Assembly (NCBI GenBank): GCA_047777345.1
Contig: JBKEEJ010000015.1
Location: forward strand, 1-64,000
From: Anaerocolumna sp047777345
GTDB taxonomy: Bacteria > Bacillota > Clostridia > Lachnospirales > Lachnospiraceae
Direction of reading: 5' to 3'
Length of the DNA: 64,000 nucleotides
The first letter of the stretch is position 1, and each line of letters begins with the position of its first letter. The notes beneath the pieces are model-generated. The model searched no databases. It was not told the origin of the DNA and saw only the letters and a list, made by a program, of their open reading frames with translations. Both the position numbers and the translations under genes were made by a program. This document shows, in pieces, positions 1 to 7,301 of the stretch.

Positions 1-624
1 GGCCTTGAAATGTTAGAAAAAAGTATTGACGAATATGGATATGATGCCATTATCGTATCAGGCTATGGAGAATTTGAATATGCAAGAAAAGGAATCAGTC
101 TGGGAGTTACCGAATACCTGTTAAAGCCAATTGATTATTCCAAACTTTACGAGGCCATCCGAAAAATTCAGGAAAAGAGAAATACAGATACCAATATGCG
201 AAACGCAATTCACCAGATTGATGTGGAAAAGAAAAAGCTGGGAATTCTGGAATATGAGGAAAAGAAAACAGGAAACCGCTACATTGATTATATGATTCGG
301 ACAATACATGATAAATATTCCACCAGGCTGGTTTTATCCGATATCAGCGAACAATGCAAAGTATCCTGTACTTATTTAAACGTTAAATTCAAAGAAGAAA
401 CAGGCTATACTTTTAATGATTATCTGAACCGTTACCGTATTCAGAAAGCCGTAGATTTGTTAAGAAAAAATCAGTATAAGGTATATGAAATTGCGGAAAT
501 GGTAGGTTTTTCTGATTACAAATACTTTATTAAGGTGTTTAGAAAATATACCGGCTCCTCCCCGGCAAGGTTTATCAATGAGGGAGAGGAAGGAAAAAGA
601 GATAAAAATTATCAGAAGCTTTAG
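1..624 (+). CDS. AraC-type response regulator (YesN-like), 5' end cut by window
   Basis: The reading frame is open from base 1, so the gene starts upstream and only about 207 residues are visible. The first ~55 residues are the second half of a receiver domain: a YDAIIVSGYGEFEYA strand/helix and the conserved LLKPID lysine-proline turn. The phosphoacceptor aspartate lies outside the window. After a linker, residues ~95-195 form an AraC-type double helix-turn-helix (ISEQCKVSCTYLNVKFKEE, then VYEIAEMVGFSDYKYFIKVF). Family knowledge: such YesN-type proteins pair with a sensor kinase (YesM) and usually control sugar ABC transporter genes. The partner kinase and target are not visible here. Confidence 0.9.
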   Translation, partial: GLEMLEKSIDEYGYDAIIVSGYGEFEYARKGISLGVTEYLLKPIDYSKLYEAIRKIQEKRNTDTNMRNAIHQIDVEKKKLGILEYEEKKTGNRYIDYMIRTIHDKYSTRLVLSDISEQCKVSCTYLNVKFKEETGYTFNDYLNRYRIQKAVDLLRKNQYKVYEIAEMVGFSDYKYFIKVFRKYTGSSPARFINEGEEGKRDKNYQKL

Positions 625-949
625 TTTTTTATCTGATTATTCTTGAAATATTGCCCTTATTCTGGTATTTTTTTAACAAAAAATTACTTCTCATAAGATT
701 AATTTGTTTAAATCAGGAGAATGATGAGATATGAACCAGCAAAATAATCCGAAGTTGGATAATACAATATAGTACCAATTAATATCTAGTAAGATAACAC
801 ATATTTTGCAATTTTAAATCAGTGGAAAAACATAAAACCCAAAAAGATACATTCACGAAAGGATTTTTCCGTGTTAAGATAGTATAAAGGCATAGTCTTA
901 CAAAGGGATTATTTAAAGCATAAATATATTGGGGGAAAGGATGGATGAT
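625..949. other. AT-rich intergenic region without a gene
   Basis: This stretch contains no convincing reading frame. It is very AT-rich. A strong purine run (gggggaaagg, 931-940) is the ribosome binding site of the next gene and favours its ATG at 950 over the one at 941. I see no clear terminator with a T-tail after the response regulator and no strong -35/-10 pair. Confidence 0.6.
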
Positions 950-2212
950 ATGACACGAAAGAAAAAGTATGGTTTGCCCATTATAATCTTTGTGACTGGA
1001 ATTCTATTATGTGCTTGCAAAAAAGAGGAAAAGATTTCAGACCAATCTCTTAAAAATACAAATGCCCCTGTATTTGAAGAAGGGATGGGAAAAATTGAAA
1101 ATATCACGGAGTAAATAAAAAAAGGATATGATCTTCCGATTAATGACAGTGAGAAAAGTGAAGCAAAGAAAGATTGTAAAAGTATGATGGAACTTGTTAC
1201 GGACATTTATAAGAAGACTCAAAAAGGTCAGCCATCTGATGTGGTCCTTTCAGATGAAGCAATTTTTGAAATGCAGAATAAGGTCAAAGAAACGGGGCAG
1301 CCGGTTACCACGGCGGTGGCATATTCCGATATGGCTAATTACCAAATTGTTGAAAATTTTCTAAACGAATGCATGGAAGGAAAACGGGGCTCAGCAGTAG
1401 TGTATGAGATTCATTCTGACGGCGGTATCGGAAGAAGCAAATACATTTTTGACGGCAAAGATATGTATGTATTGACTGCAAATGCCTCATGGAATTCAGA
1501 GAATAAACCAGTGGTTTCTTATATTTCTTACACTAGAATAAAGACATGGAAGTATACGAAAAAAGGATGGTTTTGTTATGAAGTATGTGTTCCGCAACCG
1601 CCTGAAGTTTCAGAAATAATTGATGGAAACTGTTTGGTGAGAATAAAACCTTTGACTAAAGAACAACGTAAAATGTCCATAAAATGTGTAAGAGATATCG
1701 GATATCAGGGAAATAACCTTTTATGTTCCAATTGGGATATAAAGCATCTGGATAAATTGGATTACAATGGTTTGTTTGAATATCTGTACAGGATGAAATA
1801 CCAGAAAGAATTTAATTTTGAGGATTACCCGAATGGAATACCTAAGAAAATGTTTGAAAATTTAATGATGGAATATCTGCCGGTAACAGCAGAGCAGATA
1901 AGGAAATATGCGGCATTCGATGAAGAAAATCAGACTTATCTTTGGATGGGACTTAGTTGTTTAAATTATGCGCCCAACTACTTTGGCATTGCTTTGCCGG
2001 AAGTGACTGCCATAACAGAAAATGAAGACGGGACCGTTACGTTAAGGGTAGATGCGGTATGTGATATGGAGGTCTGCGATGATGCGGTCATAACCCATGA
2101 ACTTACCGTTAGGTTTAATGAGGATGGCAGTTTTCAATATTTGGGCAATAAAATACTGAATAATGGAATTAATGACATACCGGCTTATCAATACCGGATT
2201 TTGGAAAAATAA
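950..2212 (+). pseudogene. lipoprotein gene interrupted by an in-frame TAA
   Basis: Two open stretches lie in the same frame and are separated only by TAA at 1112-1114. The first has a signal peptide with a lipobox (GILLCAC) and about 55 residues. The second runs to 2212, and its in-frame sequence is already protein-like before its first methionine (KKGYDLPINDSEKSEAKKDC). Read through, it is one secreted lipoprotein of about 420 residues. It resembles an uncharacterised lachnospiral lipoprotein family (possibly DUF6070; recalled, not searched). ATG 950 fits the purine-rich ribosome site better than ATG 941. Either the gene is a pseudogene or the TAA is a sequence error. The C-terminal part might still be expressed from 1184, but without a signal peptide. 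Confidence 0.7.
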
Positions 2213-2457
2213 TTTATCTTATAGTCTTGAAATTTTCACAGGATAAGTATTAATATAGGATGGAGGGCAGAGTATTCGACAGGTAAAGATTTATCTCTTT
2301 AATGCAAACGAAACAACACAGTAACTTATAAATAGACAATTGGAAAACTTCTGGTTGTGGTATCTATTGTTCCGGTATATTGACTTAAAAATAAACAGCA
2401 ATTGACACAACAAAAAGTTTTGCAATTGCCTTATTTAGACGAGAAAGGGTGTTTTTA

Positions 2458-3192
2458 ATGGATGTATTGGAAGAGTGTTCCAAGCTTATTAAAAATGCAA
2501 AAAAGATATTAGTTCTTACAGGCGCAGGTATGTCCACTGAGTCCGGAATACCTGATTTCAGGTCTGACACGGGATTATACTCCAAAGATTTTCAAGGGTT
2601 ATCTCCTGAGACAATTCTCTCTTTAAGCTTTTTTAAAAGAAATCCTAAAGTTTTTTGGAAATATATATCCGAGTACATGAATTATGCGGATGCCAAGCCT
2701 AACGTCGGTCATTATTTGCTGGCCAAGTGGGAGAAAAAGAAAGACATGACAATTGTCACTCAAAATATAGATGAATTACATACTATGGCCGGTTCCCAAA
2801 ACGTTATAGAAATACACGGTTCCATTAAAACATGTACGTGCCAGGGATGTCATAAAAAATACAGGGAAAGTGATGTGATCTCTAAAGAAAATGGCTATAT
2901 TTGTGATTGTGGTTCCTATATTAAACCGGATATAGTGCTGTATGAAGAAAGCGTTGATAAAATGTCTTTGGTGTACCCTCTGATTACCACGGCGGATTTA
3001 TTGATTGTTTTGGGCACTTCTTTGACAGTATATCCGGTAGCCGCTATACCGGGATATTTTAGCAGACAGGATAAGAAAATGATTATTATAAATAAAACAC
3101 CTACCCCTTATAACAAAGAGCCAAACTGCATTGAAATCCATGACAGTATCGGACAAACCTTGGAAAAAATCGATGCCTTAATGGAAGGGTAA
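2458..3192 (+). CDS. NAD-dependent protein deacylase (sirtuin)
   Basis: Sir2-family enzyme of 244 residues that removes acyl groups from lysines using NAD+. Visible motifs are the NAD-binding GAGMSTESGIPDFRS near residue 22, TQNIDELH near residue 100, the catalytic histidine in EIHGS, a four-cysteine zinc site (CTCQGC ... CDC) and a C-terminal LIVLGTSLTVYPVA strand. The length is normal for a bacterial sirtuin. ATG 2458 was chosen because AGAAAGG at 2442-2448 gives correct spacing; the GTG at 2449 would touch it. It stands alone. A TTGACA at 2402-2407 and repeated GCAATTGC motifs upstream may be promoter elements. Confidence 0.93.
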   Translation: MDVLEECSKLIKNAKKILVLTGAGMSTESGIPDFRSDTGLYSKDFQGLSPETILSLSFFKRNPKVFWKYISEYMNYADAKPNVGHYLLAKWEKKKDMTIVTQNIDELHTMAGSQNVIEIHGSIKTCTCQGCHKKYRESDVISKENGYICDCGSYIKPDIVLYEESVDKMSLVYPLITTADLLIVLGTSLTVYPVAAIPGYFSRQDKKMIIINKTPTPYNKEPNCIEIHDSIGQTLEKIDALMEG

Positions 3193-3412
3193 AAGATTTT
3201 CTATTAACTGGATTTTATTCGGAATCTGTAAGGCAACTTTTTGGGGATACAAATTAATTATTGAATAAGTTGTTAAAAACCGGAGAAAGATAATTTACAG
3301 TTATTGCTTTTTTCAACGCATAAGAGTACCATATAAATAGAAAGATTATTTTAATGAAAAAGCTTGTGTAATTTTTAAGATATACAAAAATAATTAACAG
3401 AAGGTGAATAAA

Positions 3413-3763
3413 ATGAAAAATCAGGATGTTATTATTGAAAAAACAAAAGCACTTTTAGACACCCATTGTTATGAAGGATTAAGAACCGCAGCACAAGATT
3501 GGCTAAAAGCCGTAGGAACAGAGAATGAAAAAAAAGCCAGTGAAAAATATGTGGCAGAACTGGAAGATGCAATCGTGGATATTGATACTGTCATCAATTT
3601 ATTTAGCAGCGAGGAAGGCATTAAAAAATTTGGTGCCAAACAGGCAGGAGAAATTGCTTCCCATGCAAAAGAAATCAAGGCCAAGGGAGAAAAATGGTGT
3701 GATTGCCCTGCTTGTACCGCAGCTAAGGAAGTATTGAAATACAAAGAAGATTTGCTGGCATAA
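3413..3763 (+). CDS. small conserved helical protein with C-terminal CxCxxC motif
   Basis: Protein of 116 residues, mostly helical and charged, with a cysteine cluster (WCDCPACTAA) about 20 residues from the C-terminus. Similar small proteins in Lachnospiraceae databases are, as I recall, labelled 'molecular chaperone Hsp90', but no GHKL ATPase motif is present, so that name should not be transferred. The cysteines could bind a metal or act as a redox site; this is inference only. ATG 3413 has AGAAGG upstream at good spacing. The gene is monocistronic and followed by a strong terminator hairpin. Confidence 0.75.
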   Translation: MKNQDVIIEKTKALLDTHCYEGLRTAAQDWLKAVGTENEKKASEKYVAELEDAIVDIDTVINLFSSEEGIKKFGAKQAGEIASHAKEIKAKGEKWCDCPACTAAKEVLKYKEDLLA

Positions 3764-3800
3764 ATTTTTCGTGACATAAGAAAAATGAATTCTAACTGCC

Positions 3801-3857
3801 AATGAGTTTATGTAACATAGGAATTTACTATGATGCATAAACTCATTATTTTTTATA
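3801..3857 (+). terminator. intrinsic terminator after the small Cys-rich gene
   Basis: A perfect 12-bp stem (aatgagtttatg at 3801-3812, cataaactcatt at 3836-3847) encloses a second short stem (catag/ctatg) and is followed by a T-rich tail. It closes the gene at 3413-3763. Confidence 0.8.
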
Positions 3858-3924
3858 GGAGTTTTTTATCTTGGAGTTTTATATAGGAAGAAACTTGGAA
3901 AATATATTTTCGTAAATCATTTTC

Positions 3925-4383
3925 TTATCTCATTACACCGATAATACCCCAGTTTGGCGTGTTTGGTGATTTTTTCAGGCTTTCTTTTACATGCCGTATT
4001 TCCTTTGGAATATCTTCCGGTTTTATTGTGTTATGTATTTTACAAGTACCTGCCTTTTTGGCCGTTTCATAGTACCAGCATTTATATTTTAAAAGTTCGA
4101 GAGTATCCTGTAACTGAGCAATTTGCTTTTCGACAGTTTCTTTCTGCTTTTGGAACATTTCTAATCGTTGTTCGATTGTGGAATCTCCTTCCATAACCCA
4201 GTCAATAAATTTTTTGATATCTTTAATTGACATTCCGGTCTTTTTTAAACATTCAATAATCATCAGCCATTCGAAATCTTCATCTTTAAACTTACGAATT
4301 CCATTTTCGCTCCGTTCCACAAAGGGCAGTAATCCTTCTTTGGCATAAAAACGTAACGTGTGAGGAGAAACATTAATCTTTTT
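3925..4383 (-). pseudogene. 3' copy of the merR gene left by the tandem duplication
   Basis: The downstream copy keeps the coding sequence from the HTH wing to the original C-terminus (IRHVKESLKKSPNTPNWGI...), but it lost its start and first two helices. The only in-frame methionines are internal. The original gene can be rebuilt by joining the intact N-terminus of the upstream copy to this C-terminus, which gives about 160 residues. As it stands, this copy has no ribosome site and cannot form a DNA-binding domain. Confidence 0.8.
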
Positions 4384-4799
4384 GATTTTTTCAGGCTTTC
4401 TTTTACATGCCGTATTTCCTTTGGAATATCTTCCGGTTTTATTGTGTTATGTATTTTACAAGTACCTGCCTTTTTGGCCGTTTCATAGTACCAGCATTTA
4501 TATTTTAAAAGTTCGAGAGTATCCTGTAACTGAGCAATTTGCTTTTCGACAGTTTCTTTCTGCTTTTGGAACATTTCTAATCGTTGTTCGATTGTGGAAT
4601 CTCCTTCCATAACCCAGTCAATAAATTTTTTGATATCTTTAATTGACATTCCGGTCTTTTTTAAACATTCAATAATCATCAGCCATTCGAAATCTTCATC
4701 TTTAAACTTACGAATTCCATTTTCGCTCCGTTCCACAAAGGGCAGTAATCCTTCTTTGGCATAAAAACGTAACGTGTGAGGAGAAACATTAATCTTTTT
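3968..4799. repeat. exact 416-bp tandem duplication inside a merR gene
   Basis: Bases 3968-4383 and 4384-4799 are identical as far as I can compare them by eye, with a period of 416 bp. The unit covers most of a MerR-family gene read on the minus strand. Since 416 is not a multiple of three, the second copy is out of frame. The junction lies in a T-run followed by GAT, which could have allowed slippage. The lack of any divergence means either a very recent event or an assembly artefact. Confidence 0.9.
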
Positions 4800-4826
4800 T
4801 GCAACTTCACTTATGGTGTAGTACAT
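4263..4826 (-). CDS. MerR-family regulator with an out-of-frame C-terminal tail
   Basis: The N-terminus is a typical MerR winged helix (MYYTISEVAKKINVSPHTLR, then FYAKEGLLP), followed by a long dimerisation coiled coil (residues ~75-120) and a short effector region. This architecture is found in small MerR proteins that control aldo/keto reductase or dehydrogenase genes. Because of the 416-bp duplication, the last ~14 native residues are replaced by a ~40-residue frameshifted tail after ESLKKS, giving 187 residues. The HTH and coiled coil are intact, so DNA binding may survive. AAGGAGG lies just upstream of the start. A divergent MerR-type promoter starts 25 bp away and points to the genes on the right. 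Confidence 0.85.
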   Translation of the reverse strand: MYYTISEVAKKINVSPHTLRFYAKEGLLPFVERSENGIRKFKDEDFEWLMIIECLKKTGMSIKDIKKFIDWVMEGDSTIEQRLEMFQKQKETVEKQIAQLQDTLELLKYKCWYYETAKKAGTCKIHNTIKPEDIPKEIRHVKESLKKSKRLMFLLTRYVFMPKKDYCPLWNGAKMEFVSLKMKISNG

Positions 4827-4850
4827 GGTTTACCTCCTTAAAAAAAACTC

Positions 4851-4881
4851 TTGACTGAGAGTTAACTCTCAGGTTTATTAT
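4851..4881 (+). promoter_or_regulatory. MerR-type promoter with 19-bp spacer and palindromic operator
   Basis: TTGACT (4851-4856) and TATTAT (4876-4881) are separated by 19 bp. The overlong spacer holds the palindrome GAGAGTTAACTCTC. An overlong spacer filled by a dyad is the hallmark of promoters activated by MerR proteins, which twist the DNA. It reads rightward, away from the merR gene, towards the acetyltransferase remnant, the GNAT gene and possibly the aldo/keto reductase. Confidence 0.85.
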
Positions 4882-4960
4882 GATATTAGTATATTAGAAT
4901 GTGTGAGTCAATAGCCCATACCGATGAAGGCAGGTAACTCATAAGACAATATGTAAAGAA

Positions 4961-5098
4961 GGCAGACAGGCAGGGGCCGTAGTAACAAAAGATGTGCCTC
5001 CAAATGTGGTTGTGGGAGGAGTACCTGCAAAAATCATCAAAAGAATTGAAATCGGACAGAAAATGTGTACTGCCTTGGTTTTATCATGCGATGCCTGA
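4961..5098 (+). pseudogene. 3' remnant of a hexapeptide-repeat acetyltransferase
   Basis: In one frame this short stretch reads AGAVVTKDVPPNVVVGGVPA and then KIIKRIE. This is the highly conserved last left-handed beta-helix coil of maltose/galactoside O-acetyltransferases. The frame ends at TGA 5096-5098. There is no room for the rest (~150 residues) before the MerR promoter, so the 5' part was deleted. The remnant now sits between that promoter and the GNAT gene. Confidence 0.75.
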
Positions 5099-5153
5099 TT
5101 CTGATACTGATGAAAGGAATAAGCAAATATATTTATATTATGGAGGTATATGT

Positions 5154-5612
5154 ATGAATATAATAAAATTAAGTCTTCATCCCGAGTTGTTTGCCAAGGC
5201 GGCAGAATTTTTTCATAATAAATGGCAGGTGCCAAAGGATGCCTATTTAGCCAGTATGAAGGAAAGTCTTACTGCAAAAGGAGGGGTCCCGGAGTGGTAT
5301 GTTGTTAAGCAGAATAATGAAATTATAGCGGGACTCGGAGTGATAGAAAATGATTTTCACAAACGTCCGGATTTAAGGCCAAACCTTTGTGCCGTTTATG
5401 TAAAAGAACCGTACCGCCATCAGGGAATTGCAAGAGGACTTATGGATGCTGCCTGTAAAGACCTATATTCCCACGGAGTAACGGATGTTTATCTTATTAC
5501 GGATCACACCGAATTTTATGAACACTGCGGATGGGACTTTTATGGAGAGATTGAAGAAAACAGCGGCAATGTGGCCCGCTGTTATCATAGAAAGACGAAA
5601 GGGCAGGATTAA
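5154..5612 (+). CDS. GNAT-family N-acetyltransferase
   Basis: Protein of 152 residues with a GNAT fold: central strands around IIAGLGVIEND and LCAVYVKEPYRHQGIARGLM, where the RHQGIA loop is the acetyl-CoA pyrophosphate site, and a final YEHCGWDFYGE strand typical of the family. The substrate cannot be told from the sequence. ATG 5154 follows TGGAGG at the right distance; the open frame further upstream overlaps the acetyltransferase remnant and is not used. It lies downstream of the MerR-type promoter and may be part of that regulon. Confidence 0.88.
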   Translation: MNIIKLSLHPELFAKAAEFFHNKWQVPKDAYLASMKESLTAKGGVPEWYVVKQNNEIIAGLGVIENDFHKRPDLRPNLCAVYVKEPYRHQGIARGLMDAACKDLYSHGVTDVYLITDHTEFYEHCGWDFYGEIEENSGNVARCYHRKTKGQD

Positions 5613-5741
5613 GCGGGAAGATACTTATGGTTTGAAATTTACCCGCACGACACAAGTGAATCGTATTATTTTAAATAGATAAAACAATAAAAGCCGGAAA
5701 CACAATAAAGTGTTATTATAAATGTAAAGGAGGAAGCTGAT

Positions 5742-6704
5742 ATGGAATATGTAAAACTTGGGAATTCGGATTTAACAGTTTCACGTCTTTGCGTAGGCTG
5801 TATGAGTTTTGGCGATGCGTCAACGAATTTTCATGCGTGGACCCTAAGTTATGATGAGAGTGAAAAACTCATTAAGAAAGCTCTTGATTTGGGAATTAAT
5901 TTCTTTGACACGGCAAATACTTATTCTGCCGGAACCAGTGAGGAATATCTTGGACGTGCTATTAAAAACAATATTCCCAGAGATAAGGTTATAATAGCAA
6001 CCAAGGTTTATTTTAATGAAGGGAAACTTTCCAAAAAGGCCATTTTACGGGAAATTGATTCTTCGCTGAAACGTCTTGGTACGGATTATGTTGATCTTTA
6101 CATAATTCACCGCTTTGATTACAATACTCCCATTGAGGAAACCATGGAGGCGCTTGACAGTCTTGTTAAGGCAGGTAAGGTCAGAGCTTTGGGAGCGTCC
6201 GCCATGTACGGATACCAGTTTTACAATATGCAGCTTGCCGCGGAGAAAAATGGCTGGACCAAGTTTGTTTCCATGCAGAACCATTATAACCTATTGTATC
6301 GTGAGGACGAGCGGGAGCTTATTCCAATATGCAAGGAGCAAAATGTGGCTCTTACACCTTACAGTCCCCTTGCAGCAGGCCGGTTATCCCGTCTGGAGTG
6401 GAAGGCTGACACCAAGCGCAGTCAGACAGATAAAGTCGCCATGGAAAAGTATGACAGCACAAAAGACAGTGATTATGCCGTTGTTCTTCGTGTAAACGAA
6501 CTGGCAAAAAAATACGGAGCCACAATGACCCAAATTGCTTTGGCATGGCATTTTGCAAAGGGAGTTACAGCTCCGATTGTAGGCGCAACCAAAGAAAAAT
6601 ACTTTGATGATGCGGTGGGTGCTTTTCGCATAAAGCTTACGGATGAGGATATTAAGTATCTTGAGGAACCATATGTTCCACATAAAATCGTAGGTGCCTT
6701 ATAA
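5742..6704 (+). CDS. aldo/keto reductase
   Basis: Protein of 320 residues with the (beta/alpha)8 AKR signature. The catalytic tetrad is visible as Asp in FFDTANTYSAG, Tyr six residues later, Lys in IIATKV and His in LYIIHRFD. The C-terminal cofactor segment (APIVGATKEKY) fits NADP(H). The closest types are YajO/YakC-like oxidoreductases acting on small aldehydes. AAAGGAGG precedes the ATG. It lies 130 bp after the GNAT gene. MerR proteins of the type encoded at 4826 often control AKR genes, so control by the promoter at 4851 is plausible but not shown. Confidence 0.93.
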   Translation: MEYVKLGNSDLTVSRLCVGCMSFGDASTNFHAWTLSYDESEKLIKKALDLGINFFDTANTYSAGTSEEYLGRAIKNNIPRDKVIIATKVYFNEGKLSKKAILREIDSSLKRLGTDYVDLYIIHRFDYNTPIEETMEALDSLVKAGKVRALGASAMYGYQFYNMQLAAEKNGWTKFVSMQNHYNLLYREDERELIPICKEQNVALTPYSPLAAGRLSRLEWKADTKRSQTDKVAMEKYDSTKDSDYAVVLRVNELAKKYGATMTQIALAWHFAKGVTAPIVGATKEKYFDDAVGAFRIKLTDEDIKYLEEPYVPHKIVGAL

Positions 6705-6726
6705 TTTTCACAGACACCGGTATTGG

Positions 6727-6793
6727 CTGTCGCACAATGTTAAGGCTAAGGATATGGTTTAATTCCATACCAGGCTTTGGCATTGTGCGACAG
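6727..6793. terminator. long hairpin of the CTGTYGCA family after the aldo/keto reductase
   Basis: A perfect 13-bp inverted repeat (ctgtcgcacaatg at 6727-6739, cattgtgcgacag at 6781-6793) encloses a smaller stem (atatgg/ccatac). Short T-runs follow. Related hairpins occur elsewhere in this window, at 23687, 35964 and 55891. It probably ends transcription or protects the mRNA 3' end. Confidence 0.6.
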
Positions 6794-7240
6794 TTACACA
6801 TTTTTAAGAGCAAAAAATCGTCTGAATATTTTCTATTTGAGAAAACAGACAGGTAAAATATCGGTTCTTTGCTTCCTTGGCATATTTTCTAGAAATATTA
6901 ATTCTTGACTTTCCACAACAAGAAAATATTTATCTCCTATTTCTGTCACATAAGAAACATAAACCAGATAGTTAAAAGAAGTTTATTCTGACTTTCAATA
7001 TACAGATTTCCTTTGCAGTCCAACGTATGAAAAGTCCTAATAATTGAATTATTCATAATTTGATTGTTCTATAATCTAAATATGCATAATTTGAAAAACT
7101 ATTCTTTTGCATAATTTTATATTTTATATACCAATTTGCAAAGTAAAATAATTACACTATTTTCATAATAAGGATATTGAATTGTTAATGGTCTTTTCTT
7201 AAAATAAAGGTAGCCGAATGGATAAATTATACATTTCAGG

Positions 7241-7265
7241 TTTGCATCAATTAAAGTGATGCAAA
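7241..7265. promoter_or_regulatory. inverted repeat upstream of the glycoside phosphorylase gene
   Basis: TTTGCATCA (7241-7249) and TGATGCAAA (7257-7265) form a perfect 9-bp inverted repeat with a 7-bp centre. It lies 36 bp before the ATG at 7302. The position suits an operator for a repressor of the phosphorylase genes. No regulator gene is adjacent. Confidence 0.45.
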
Positions 7266-7301
7266 TTATAAAACAAAAGAAAGGTAAGAGGTGTGTATAA
7301 G

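Larger units (their letters stand above)
6705..7301. other. intergenic region with a terminator-like hairpin and a palindrome
   Basis: No gene is visible in this AT-rich stretch. It holds a strong hairpin just after the aldo/keto reductase gene (6727-6793) and a 9-bp inverted repeat just before the phosphorylase gene (7241-7265). Both are listed separately. Confidence 0.6.

Noticed and set aside
2449..2457. GTG start nine bases before the sirtuin ATG
   Set aside because: The ribosome site AGAAAGG ends right before it, leaving no spacing; ATG 2458 is better placed.
4992..5153. N-terminal extension of the GNAT frame
   Set aside because: It runs through the acetyltransferase remnant in another frame and lacks a ribosome site; TGGAGG before ATG 5154 sets the start.
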